The notes under the pieces are model-generated. The model was given only the letters and a program-made list of their open reading frames with translations. It was not told where the DNA came from and did no database searches. The position numbers and the translations under genes are program-made. Source: Bacteroidota bacterium (GTDB lineage: Bacteria > Bacteroidota > Bacteroidia > Bacteroidales > Paludibacteraceae). From it: a DNA stretch of 21,908 bases. The stretch covers positions 1 to 21,908 of the forward strand of contig JAFNAU010000004.1 in NCBI GenBank assembly GCA_017860335.1. The letters are read 5' to 3'. Below are positions 15,533 through 21,908 of this stretch, in pieces; positions within the stretch are counted from its first letter, which is position 1, and every line of letters starts with the position of its first letter.

Positions 15533-17050
15533 ATGCTTAAAGTTTATAAACCCAGGCTTTGGCTTATTTTGACAGATTTAATACTAATTTCTGCCAATAT
15601 ATTGATTGTCTTCAACTTTTTCCCGTTGACAACCCGAAATCCAATCAGCAAATACTTTTTTCCGGTTAATTTAACTATACTGGTTTGGTTGTTGGTGTCA
15701 TATTTATTTGGCCGTTACAGAAGTCTCAAGACTATTTCTTTCATAAAATCAGCCTTTTCCCTGTTTTTTACTTCACTTTTTATACTCGTCTTTTTTGGAG
15801 GGTTTATTCTCATTCAACCTGCTAGTCCGTATTCGCAAAACGTGCTGCTTACCATTGTTTTAGGCGTTTTTGTGAGCTTGTATTTCTTTCTGTTGGTATA
15901 TTATCTATATAAATATGCTGTTCAATATGACACGCTAAACTTCAACCCGGATAAAAGGCTATCGGCGATACCTCATCCTTCGCATTCGTTGAGCGATGAT
16001 GCTGTCGTGGAGAGAAAAATGCGGATTACTGAATTTTCTGGCGAAAAGGTATTGGCGTTTCTGAAAAGGAATACCAGGTTGTATGAGAGTGGTACATGTG
16101 TTTTTACTGAATTCAGTTCCAAAGAGCTCGAAAATGTTGATCATTATCAATTCTCTACTTTTATTCAACTGAAACGCTTAAACCATATACGAGGTATAAA
16201 TCAAATGCTGGCAATGGTTAATGAAAAACTGCCCGACGACGGGATTTTTGTCTGTTGCTACAAATCGCAGAGTACCATTAAGCAGACGATTTATCAAAAA
16301 CACTCAAAACTAATTGCAAATAGCATTTATATCGTCTATTTTCTCTATCACCGGGTAATGCCTAAATTTTTTCTGACCAAGCGATTGTACTATGATATTA
16401 CCGACGGGAAAAAACGGGTTTTGTCCAAAACGGAAGTATTGGGCAGATTGAACTATTGCGGCTTTATACTCGAAAGACAGTTCAAAATTAATGATATGAA
16501 CTATGTGGTAGCCCGGAGAGTCAAAAACTCGGAACCATTACTCGACAGAAATTACGGAGCACTGATTAAGCTCAAAAGAAAAGGAAAAGACGGGAAAATG
16601 TTCAGCGTTTTTAAATTCCGAACGATGCATCCCTATGCCGAGTTTTTGCAACAATATATTTATGAAAATAACGACCTGCAGGAAGGCGGAAAATTCAAGC
16701 GCGATATACGGATAACCACACTGGGACGATTCATGAGAAAATACTGGCTCGACGAACTGCCCATGCTGATTAATCTGGTAAAAGGAGAAATGAAACTGGT
16801 TGGCGTGAGACCGTTAAGTACTCAATACTTCAACCTGTATTCGAACGAATTACAGGAAAAAAGAACCAAATTCAAACCGGGTCTGCTGCCTCCGTTTTAT
16901 GCTGATATTCCAAAAACGCTGAGTGAAATACAAACTTCAGAAATGAAATATCTTACCGAATGCGAAAACAAGGGGATAGTACGTACGGATATTAAGTATT
17001 TCTTTCTGATCGTAAAAAATATCCTGATAAAAAAAGCCAGATCAGCATAA
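15533..17050 (+). CDS. Chimeric WcaJ-like initiating sugar-phosphate transferase
   Basis: A 505-residue membrane protein with three parts. Residues 1-130 hold four hydrophobic segments (about 10-30, 42-60, 74-95, 103-127). Residues about 165-330 are a soluble part recalling the C-terminal half of a class I methyltransferase-like fold, with RLNHIRGINQMLAMVNEKLP (215-234), DDGIFVCC, and RVLSKTEVLGRLNYCGF (295-311). Residues 342-500 are a bacterial sugar transferase (WcaJ/WbaP) domain: KFRTMHPYAEFL (361-372), RDIRITTLGRFMRKYWLDELP (390-410), KGEMKLVGVRPLS, and FKPGLLPP. The hydrophobic re-entrant hairpin normally before KFRTM is absent: the domain begins with charged residues (LIKLKRKGKDGKMF). 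It would load a sugar phosphate on undecaprenyl phosphate, a second initiating activity here. Methyltransferase likeness is by eye and the SAM loop is not visible. Confidence 0.82.
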   Translation: MLKVYKPRLWLILTDLILISANILIVFNFFPLTTRNPISKYFFPVNLTILVWLLVSYLFGRYRSLKTISFIKSAFSLFFTSLFILVFFGGFILIQPASPYSQNVLLTIVLGVFVSLYFFLLVYYLYKYAVQYDTLNFNPDKRLSAIPHPSHSLSDDAVVERKMRITEFSGEKVLAFLKRNTRLYESGTCVFTEFSSKELENVDHYQFSTFIQLKRLNHIRGINQMLAMVNEKLPDDGIFVCCYKSQSTIKQTIYQKHSKLIANSIYIVYFLYHRVMPKFFLTKRLYYDITDGKKRVLSKTEVLGRLNYCGFILERQFKINDMNYVVARRVKNSEPLLDRNYGALIKLKRKGKDGKMFSVFKFRTMHPYAEFLQQYIYENNDLQEGGKFKRDIRITTLGRFMRKYWLDELPMLINLVKGEMKLVGVRPLSTQYFNLYSNELQEKRTKFKPGLLPPFYADIPKTLSEIQTSEMKYLTECENKGIVRTDIKYFFLIVKNILIKKARSA

Positions 17051-17092
17051 CTTCTGCAATGCAGAGAAATTATTTTGTTAAATAGGTAAAAC

Positions 17093-18799
17093 ATGGTAAA
17101 AAAAACGATTTTAATTCTGAATATTCTGTTCATTGCTGTCATTTCCTTTGCTCAGAATATACCTCAACATATTTCTTACACCCGTATTTATGATTTTGTA
17201 GATGAACTGGCAAACGACGGTTTTTTTGAACTGAATTCAGCAGTGAAACCTTATTCCAGATTGTTTATAACGGAAAAACTACTCGAATCAAAACGGTACG
17301 AGGAAAAACTGAATGAGCGTCAGAAACGGGAACTCTATTTTTTTCTTGAAGATTATGCTCCAGAGCAAGACCGCCTGCCCGAATTTGAATTTCCGCTCAT
17401 AGAGAATGAAAATTTCCGTCTGGATTTATATCCACCGATATTTAATTACAAAGACACCCTGTTTCGCGCCCGCATTCAGCCTATTCTTGGGATGAATATC
17501 TATTCTAATAAACAGGGACGGATTACACAGCGCTGGTTTGGTATCGATTTTCAAAGCATGATAGGGAAAAATCTCAGCATTTATGGAAGTCTGAGAGATA
17601 TTTCCTTTTCAGGCGGACGGCTTTCCGAACCTTCATATCTGACAAACTTTCCCGGCTTTGAGTATAAGGAGCCCAGCGATTTCAGCGACTCGCGCGGAGG
17701 AATAACCTACGGATGGAAATGGGGCTCCATAGGACTGATTAAAGATAATATCGTGTGGGGAGACAACTACAACGGTTCGAATATCCTCTCGGGTAGAGTG
17801 CCTTCGTTCCCGATGATTAATTTCAGTGTCAAACCTGCATGCTGGTTTGAAATGAATTACATCCACGGATGGCTAGTTTCCAATGTGGTGGATAGCAGTC
17901 ATTACTATGTCGAAAACGGAGTGAAGAAATGGTATCGCAATCACAATAAATTTATTGCAGCCAATATTTTTACACTGACACCCTTCCGGAATTTTAATTT
18001 CTCATTCGGTAACTCCATTATTTATGCCGAAAACAATGTGCAGCCCGGTTACCTGTTGCCAGTGGCATTTTACAAGTCCATCGACCACACCATGACAAAA
18101 GGTATTGCTACCGAAAACCAGAATTCACAAATGTTCTTCAATATCAGTTCCCGAAATATCCGGCATCTGCATCTTTTCTCATCGGTATTTATCGATGAAA
18201 TGAAATTCAGCCGTTTCAAACCATCCAGTGCTGAGAAAAACCCCATTTCTCTCAAACTGGGTGCAAAGGTGAATAACTTTCTGATTGATAATACGAATTT
18301 CACGGCAGAATATACCCGAACGAATATCATCAATTATAAACATTCCATTGATGTGCTGACCTGGGCTTCTAACGATTATAATCTGGGTCACTACCTGGGT
18401 GATAATACTCAGGAAATTTATTTATCGGCAGGATATAAACCGATGCGAGGATTGGATATCAACCTCAGCTACCTCAATGCGAAGCATGGAAATGAATACA
18501 ATTACCTTCGAAGGGAAAATAATCAGGCTGTAATTAATGATATTATCAGTCAGCCTTCACCCGGTGATGTCATCTGGAAAAATCAAACTCTCGGTTTGAA
18601 ACTGGTCTATGAACTGTTCAATAACGGTTATGCAGTAATTAACGTTGAGAATAGCAATATACAGGGTTTTGATGCACAGTCCGAACCGATCACAGGCGAA
18701 CGCAGAATGACAGCTAAGGAAGTGCTGAATTATTACACACCAGTCTTTCTACAGGGAAAAAACACCACACTCACAGTTGGATTTAGTTTAGGCTTCTGA
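17093..18799 (+). CDS. Wzi-like outer-membrane capsule-assembly barrel protein
   Basis: A 568-residue secreted protein with a clear signal peptide (KKTILILNILFIAVISFAQ, cleavage likely after A20). The early region IYDFVDELANDGFFELNSAV matches what I know of Bacteroidetes Wzi-family proteins. The rest shows alternating strand patterns, aromatic girdles and a terminal phenylalanine (LTVGFSLGF), as in outer-membrane barrels. Wzi in E. coli binds exported capsule at the surface, so this protein is inferred to anchor or assemble the polysaccharide made by the locus. It begins 42 bp after the sugar transferase and probably shares its transcript. The family call is by pattern; ligand binding is not visible. 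Confidence 0.82.
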   Translation: MVKKTILILNILFIAVISFAQNIPQHISYTRIYDFVDELANDGFFELNSAVKPYSRLFITEKLLESKRYEEKLNERQKRELYFFLEDYAPEQDRLPEFEFPLIENENFRLDLYPPIFNYKDTLFRARIQPILGMNIYSNKQGRITQRWFGIDFQSMIGKNLSIYGSLRDISFSGGRLSEPSYLTNFPGFEYKEPSDFSDSRGGITYGWKWGSIGLIKDNIVWGDNYNGSNILSGRVPSFPMINFSVKPACWFEMNYIHGWLVSNVVDSSHYYVENGVKKWYRNHNKFIAANIFTLTPFRNFNFSFGNSIIYAENNVQPGYLLPVAFYKSIDHTMTKGIATENQNSQMFFNISSRNIRHLHLFSSVFIDEMKFSRFKPSSAEKNPISLKLGAKVNNFLIDNTNFTAEYTRTNIINYKHSIDVLTWASNDYNLGHYLGDNTQEIYLSAGYKPMRGLDINLSYLNAKHGNEYNYLRRENNQAVINDIISQPSPGDVIWKNQTLGLKLVYELFNNGYAVINVENSNIQGFDAQSEPITGERRMTAKEVLNYYTPVFLQGKNTTLTVGFSLGF

Positions 18800-18876
18800 T
18801 TATTACAGTTTTTTCTCAGTGAAATGCAACTTTCATTGCCGAAAAGACGTTATATGTGTTAAATATCATTGTTTTC

Positions 18877-19473
18877 ATGAAAACTCCGTTAATTATTGGT
18901 ATTACTGGTGGAATAGGAGGTGGCAAGTCTACTTTCTCCCGCCATCTGCGTGAACTTGGCTGGCAGGTTTTCGATACCGATATGGAAGCAAAAAATCTGC
19001 AGAACTATTGTCCTGTAGTTCGTAATAAGGTTATTGCAGAATTTGGAGAGGGAGTTTATAACGCAGATGGCCTGGATAGGGCAAAAATGGCTCAGATTGT
19101 TTTTGGCAATGCTGAAAGGCTTCAGAAACTGAACCACATCGTACATCCGGAAGTGAAGAAGAAATTCTATGAGTGGGTAATGATGCATTCGGGAGAGCAA
19201 TTTCTTTTCATGGAATGTGCCATCCTGTTTGAAGGTGGATTCGACGAACTGGTAGATAAAATTGTACTTGTTACCGCACCGGTTGAGGAGAGAATCCGGA
19301 GGGTGATGCACCGCGACAATGTAACCGCTGAGCATGTCATGGCCAGAATTCGGAATCAATGGGCCGACGAAGAAAAAAAGAAACTGGCTGACTGGATATT
19401 CGATACCAATAATAATATTTTCCCTTCTGCTCGTGTACATGACTTTCTCCGTATGCTGGAACAAACGCTCTGA
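18877..19473 (+). CDS. coaE: Dephospho-CoA kinase
   Basis: Cytoplasmic enzyme that phosphorylates the 3'-hydroxyl of dephospho-CoA in the last step of coenzyme A synthesis. The P-loop is ITGGIGGGKST (9-19), followed by the CoA-site VFDTDMEA (D33, D35), HPEVKKKF in the middle, ECAILFEGGFDELVD, and the lid HRDNVTAEHVMARIRNQW. The ATG at 18877 gives 198 residues, the usual length, and places the P-loop at the normal distance. A GTG at 18856 in frame would add seven unlikely residues. It is a housekeeping gene at the end of the plus-strand run and marks the edge of the polysaccharide locus. It is convergent with the next gene. Confidence 0.96.
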   Translation: MKTPLIIGITGGIGGGKSTFSRHLRELGWQVFDTDMEAKNLQNYCPVVRNKVIAEFGEGVYNADGLDRAKMAQIVFGNAERLQKLNHIVHPEVKKKFYEWVMMHSGEQFLFMECAILFEGGFDELVDKIVLVTAPVEERIRRVMHRDNVTAEHVMARIRNQWADEEKKKLADWIFDTNNNIFPSARVHDFLRMLEQTL

Positions 19474-19565
19474 AAAGTTCAAATATTTTTTCAGTTATCG
19501 TTTCTTACTCAATGCTATAAGCATCCTTGCTAACGAAAATATCAGGCTGACATGAATGAAAAATT

Positions 19566-19587
19566 TGAAATATTTCTGAAATATTTC
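19566..19587. repeat. 11-bp tandem repeat containing a palindrome
   Basis: TGAAATATTTC occurs at 19566-19576 and 19577-19587 without mismatch. Each copy contains the perfect 10-bp palindrome GAAATATTTC. It lies in the convergent gap after coaE, about 25 bp before the terminator hairpin. Its position between two gene ends argues against a promoter operator. Confidence 0.5.
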
Positions 19588-19616
19588 TGATTCGAAGGTA
19601 CCAAACCTGCAATAAA

Positions 19617-19644
19617 AAAATGGAAAGCCTGAGCTTTCCATTTT
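19617..19644. terminator. Bidirectional Rho-independent terminator
   Basis: A perfect 12-bp stem, 19617-19628 (AAAATGGAAAGC) with 19633-19644 (GCTTTCCATTTT), encloses a CTGA loop. On the plus strand T-rich sequence follows and on the minus strand a run of seven T residues follows. It lies between coaE (plus) and the lipoprotein gene (minus), so it can end both transcripts. Confidence 0.9.
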
Positions 19645-19744
19645 CAATGCCTGTATCAGGTGGAAAAACGATGATTATTATTTTGCTGTATAACAATTAC
19701 CCCGACCATCCGGTTGTTTTCGCCTGATTTTCCCGTAATAATCT

Positions 19745-20644
19745 CTATTTTTGCACAATCAGGTATTTTGACACACTCCAGAAACCGGAAGGGTTGGTGA
19801 TTTCGATGGTGATGTTCTTGTCGGTATCTGTTATCAGATTATAGCTGTTTTTAGGGTGCTGTGAGAGTATCTTTACCTTTTTGCTATTGGTAGGTATGGA
19901 CGTAACGTTTCTTAAGTCCACCTGCGTGAAGATCGATTTATCGAATTCACCGGTCATTATTTTGCGGCTCTGGAAAAGCCCAGCATCAGTAATTACCTTT
20001 GCTTCTTTAAGCTTTTTCGAAGAAGCGATGCAGTACCATACGGTATTCAGCCCGGTGTCCTGTTGCTTAATGGTCGATTCCTGCTGTTCCATTACTTTCT
20101 GCTGTTCGGCAATACTTTTGCTTTGTTCGGCTATGTTCTTGCTTTGTTCGGTTACCGTAGTAGAAAGTTCCGTAATCTTGATGTTTTTTTGTTCGAGCTC
20201 TGCCTGTAAAGCGCTTATCTGCTGGGTTTTCTCATTCATCTGAGTTTGCAGCCGCTTGATTGTTTCGGTCAGCATGGCGTTGGCCTTTCCGCTTTTTGAT
20301 GCCAGTTGCTGCAGTTCGGCAATTTTAGCCTTGTTTTGTTCAATGCCTTGTTTGATTGCCGTCATCTGAGCGGCTATCAGTTCCCTTCTGTTCACTTTCG
20401 GACCTTCCACTCCCTGAAGGTTTAGTTTCATTTCCTTTTCATTTTGATTGATTTCAGTAAATCCGCTTTCAATGTCATTCAAAAGCACAAGTGTCTGATT
20501 GTAATTGGAGTCTAAAGCCTGTTTTTCCGTTGCCAGCGAATCACGTTCAGCGACAAGAGATTTGTATTTTCCTGAATTTTCGACACACGATACCGCGGTA
20601 ATGAGGAGTGTTGCAATGATTGCATAAAATTTGAATGTTTTCAT
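19745..20644 (-). CDS. Coiled-coil lipoprotein, Cbp1-like
   Basis: A 299-residue lipoprotein starting at the ATG at 20642-20644. The lipoprotein signal KFYAIIATLLITAVSC gives lipidated C20. Residues about 25-195 are almost wholly alpha-helical and charged, including LVAERDSLATEKQALDSNY, NDIESGFTEIN, and heptad copies EQSKNIA-EQSKSIA-EQQKVME (166-186). A globular tail runs from NTVWYCIASSKKLKEAK to the end (NPSGFWSVSKYLIVQ). The head-plus-tail layout matches what I remember of the Bacteroides Cbp1 collagen-binding glycoprotein family, so adhesion is a possible role, with moderate confidence. A D-S-L triplet at 35-37 fits the Bacteroides O-glycosylation motif. The open frame extends 38 codons further upstream, but that stretch lacks coding character and precedes the signal peptide. 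Confidence 0.8.
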   Translation of the reverse strand: MKTFKFYAIIATLLITAVSCVENSGKYKSLVAERDSLATEKQALDSNYNQTLVLLNDIESGFTEINQNEKEMKLNLQGVEGPKVNRRELIAAQMTAIKQGIEQNKAKIAELQQLASKSGKANAMLTETIKRLQTQMNEKTQQISALQAELEQKNIKITELSTTVTEQSKNIAEQSKSIAEQQKVMEQQESTIKQQDTGLNTVWYCIASSKKLKEAKVITDAGLFQSRKIMTGEFDKSIFTQVDLRNVTSIPTNSKKVKILSQHPKNSYNLITDTDKNITIEITNPSGFWSVSKYLIVQK

Positions 20645-20709
20645 TTTCTTGAATTTAATGTAAGTGATATTATTAAGAGCTTCATTTCTTAGTCTTTGTT
20701 TTTTTGTCT

Positions 20710-20727
20710 GCCTCCGGGGCGGGAGGC
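20710..20727. other. GC-rich hairpin in the leader of the lipoprotein gene
   Basis: GCCTCC (20710-20715) pairs with GGAGGC (20722-20727) around a six-base GC loop, in otherwise AT-rich sequence 66 bp upstream of the lipoprotein ATG and downstream of its candidate -7 box. In the minus-strand transcript it is followed by A-rich sequence, not U, so it is not an ordinary terminator. It may affect stability or translation of the leader. Confidence 0.5.
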
Positions 20728-20785
20728 TATATAAACGGTATTTGTTCGGACATAACAAGCACTGATTTATGAGATTATAAAGTTA

Positions 20786-20793
20786 CAAAAATA
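20786..20793 (-). promoter_or_regulatory. Candidate -7 box for the lipoprotein gene
   Basis: On the minus strand this reads TATTTTTG, an exact match to TAnnTTTG. It implies a start near 20780 and a leader of about 135 nt containing the GC-rich hairpin. No -33 TTTG is seen at standard spacing. Confidence 0.4.
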
Positions 20794-20806
20794 ATTTTAT
20801 ATATGT

Positions 20807-21135
20807 TTAACCCCATTTAAATTTTCCACAAACTGACACACCAACATAATTCGGTGCCTTTTTTGACCAGGCATCATATTCCGGTGCTGTATTATTCGGA
20901 ACAAAATAATCTTTATCCGAACGATTAACAATCGTGGAACTAAATAATCTTTATCCGAACGATTAACAATCGTGGAACTACCAATTTTACTAATGACTTC
21001 CATTTTGCCATTACCGGTAAGAGCATCAGAGCGATAGAATTTTAATTCATCAGCAAAAATAACAATCGGAATTGAAACTATGACTGCAATTGTAAAAATA
21101 ATTACCAGTCTTTTTTTAGAAAAGATTTTTTTCAT
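20807..21135 (-). pseudogene. Small secreted protein gene disrupted by a 38-bp tandem duplication
   Basis: The start (ATG at 21133-21135) encodes an N-terminal signal sequence, KKRLVIIFTIAVIVSIPIVIFA, followed by DELKFYRSDALTGNG. An exact 38-bp unit is present twice (20904-20941 and 20942-20979). As 38 is not a multiple of three, the frame shifts after the first copy read, and the product ends in unrelated residues at a stop near 20797. Removing one copy restores a 96-residue frame that continues DKDYFVPNNTAPEYDAW, then KKAPNYVGVSVCGKFKWG, and stops at 20807-20809: 329 minus 38 is 291, exactly 97 codons. I do not recognise the intact protein. It lies just downstream of the FN3-FISUMP gene but beyond a terminator. 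It may be dead, phase-variable or an assembly artefact. Confidence 0.8.
20904..20979. repeat. Exact 38-bp tandem duplication
   Basis: Bases 20904-20941 and 20942-20979 are identical. Each copy contains the inverted repeat ACGATT-AAC-AATCGT, which could stall replication and favour slippage. The lack of any mismatch points to a recent event or ongoing exchange. Confidence 0.95.
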
Positions 21136-21187
21136 AAAAATAAAAATAAGTTTTTTGTGACCCTTAAATTATAACATAGAAAAATAA

Positions 21188-21214
21188 AAAAGGCATCAAT
21201 TACTGATGCCTTTT
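21188..21214 (-). terminator. Rho-independent terminator after the FN3-FISUMP gene
   Basis: GGCATCA (21192-21198) pairs with TGATGCC (21204-21210) around a five-base loop, extended by A/T pairs to 11 bp in all (21188-21214). On the minus strand it is followed by a U-rich run. It begins four bases after the stop at 21218-21220 and separates that gene from the small secreted-protein gene. Confidence 0.88.
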
Positions 21215-21217
21215 AAT

Positions 21218-21908
21218 CTAGTTTTGAATCATTCTTAAAGAAAATCCTTTCCAAAAAAAATTTCCACTATCTCTTAACGCAGCCCAAATTTCCCCAAGAT
21301 CAAAAGCACAACCTTGATTAGACATGCCCATAAATTTATCCTTGCTCCAAAAAATACCCCAATCGCCTAAGTTGCCAAACTTATTTAGACGAGCTCCAGC
21401 GGGTAAGCCCGTAAAACCGGAACTGTTGGTCGCTCCAGCGTTAGGTTGTACCCAGTGAGCAAAACCGACTTCCTTCATGGCGCCACCGGCTTTCGATATG
21501 CTACCTAAATACTCACGAATCACAAACCATTCTTTTTCCGACGGAACATGGAAGCCGCCAATAAGTTCTCTGGAGTCAGAGGCGACATACCAGTTGTAAA
21601 GCGCGCCGTAAGTTTCCGCATTTTTAATATCGTTATTGTAATAACAATAAGCGGGACTGGTAGCGGCTTCCCATTGAGCTTGGTCAGTGATGTTAGGAAT
21701 CGGATCACCGTTAGCAAAGTGTGTGCCTTTAAAATTTTCCTTCAGCCAAACTTGCGTGCCAATCTTTACCGTGTGATAAAGATTACCATCGAAATCACTA
21801 ACGGCATAAGTTTCAAAACGGCTAATTTCACTAAAGGTTTCACCAGCTTTATTAACCGCTTTAATGCGGAAGTCATAAGTGGTACCAACTTTAAGATCAA
21901 AAAGATCA
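21218..21908 (-). CDS. FN3-FISUMP domain surface protein, C-terminal part
   Basis: The open frame enters from the right edge and runs 230 codons to the TAG at 21218-21220, so the N-terminus is outside the window. The first part is the end of a fibronectin type III domain: DLKVGTTYDFRIKAVNKAGE and FSEISRFETYAVSD. The remainder is a FISUMP domain (Fibrobacter succinogenes major paralogous domain): DGNLYHTVKIGTQVWLKENF, then YCYYNNDIKNAETYGALYNW, GGFHVPSEKEWF, GFTGLPAGARL and GFSLRMIQN at the end. Such proteins are usually secreted or surface lipoproteins of unknown function in Bacteroidetes and Fibrobacteres. A GTG start at 21523 would give only a fragment; the continuous homology upstream shows that the gene is longer. 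It ends at a strong terminator. Confidence 0.9.
   Translation of the reverse strand, partial: DLFDLKVGTTYDFRIKAVNKAGETFSEISRFETYAVSDFDGNLYHTVKIGTQVWLKENFKGTHFANGDPIPNITDQAQWEAATSPAYCYYNNDIKNAETYGALYNWYVASDSRELIGGFHVPSEKEWFVIREYLGSISKAGGAMKEVGFAHWVQPNAGATNSSGFTGLPAGARLNKFGNLGDWGIFWSKDKFMGMSNQGCAFDLGEIWAALRDSGNFFWKGFSLRMIQN

Noticed and set aside
17053..17065. TCTGCA-A-TGCAGA palindrome as a terminator
   Set aside because: The one-base centre cannot form a hairpin loop, and no U-run follows. The downstream gene is 28 bp away and probably co-transcribed.
18856..18876. GTG start for coaE giving seven extra residues
   Set aside because: The ATG at 18877 gives the normal CoaE N-terminus and length.
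18889..19482. A 197-codon minus-strand frame opposite coaE
   Set aside because: CoaE motifs are complete on the plus strand, and the antisense product has no family features.
20645..20758. Longer start for the lipoprotein at 20758
   Set aside because: The extra 38 residues would precede a lipoprotein signal peptide and include the GC hairpin of the leader. The signal peptide requires the start at 20644.
21520..21717. A 65-codon minus-strand frame within the FISUMP gene
   Set aside because: The other frame gives continuous FN3-FISUMP homology through this region, so this one is a shadow.

Overview
The window reads as Bacteroidetes chromosome, most likely Bacteroidales. Pointers are the FucP, Gmd and Fcl types, an alpha-helical lipoprotein that I recognise as Cbp1-like, a Wzi-like outer-membrane protein of Bacteroidetes form, an FN3-FISUMP surface protein, near absence of Shine-Dalgarno sites, and several matches to the Bacteroidetes -7 promoter box TAnnTTTG. 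No rRNA, tRNA, transposase or CRISPR array was seen.

Left edge (1-829, minus strand): an Mla-type lipid ABC transporter, with the permease complete and only the first six codons of the ATPase. A 602-bp divergent intergenic region (830-1431) follows. It holds a palindrome, a 12-bp tandem repeat and a probable -7 box.

Main block (1432-19473, plus strand): a Wzx/Wzy-type surface-polysaccharide locus. The first half (1432-9049) is visibly AT-rich and holds the glycan-specific genes: four GT4-like glycosyltransferases, an EpsG-type polymerase and a Wzx flippase. At about 9090 the composition becomes more GC-rich. The second half holds a WecA/MraY-type initiating phosphoglycosyltransferase, a fused nucleotidyltransferase-GHMP kinase, a FucP-type permease, Gmd and Fcl (GDP-mannose to GDP-L-fucose), a WbuC cupin, a chimeric WcaJ-like sugar transferase, a Wzi-like outer-membrane barrel and finally coaE. 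The likely workflow is: sugar-1-phosphate is loaded on undecaprenyl phosphate, the GT4 enzymes add further sugars including fucose, Wzx flips the unit, EpsG/Wzy polymerises it, and the Wzi-like protein helps retain it at the surface. No Wzc/Wza pair and no UpxY-type antiterminator are in the window.

Right edge (19745-21908, minus strand): convergent with coaE across a strong bidirectional hairpin terminator. It holds a coiled-coil lipoprotein, a small secreted-protein gene broken by an exact 38-bp tandem duplication, a second strong terminator, and the 3' part of an FN3-FISUMP surface protein running off the window.

The items most worth a second look are the fused nucleotidyltransferase-GHMP kinase beside FucP, the chimeric initiating transferase without a visible membrane hairpin, and the 38-bp frameshifting duplication.
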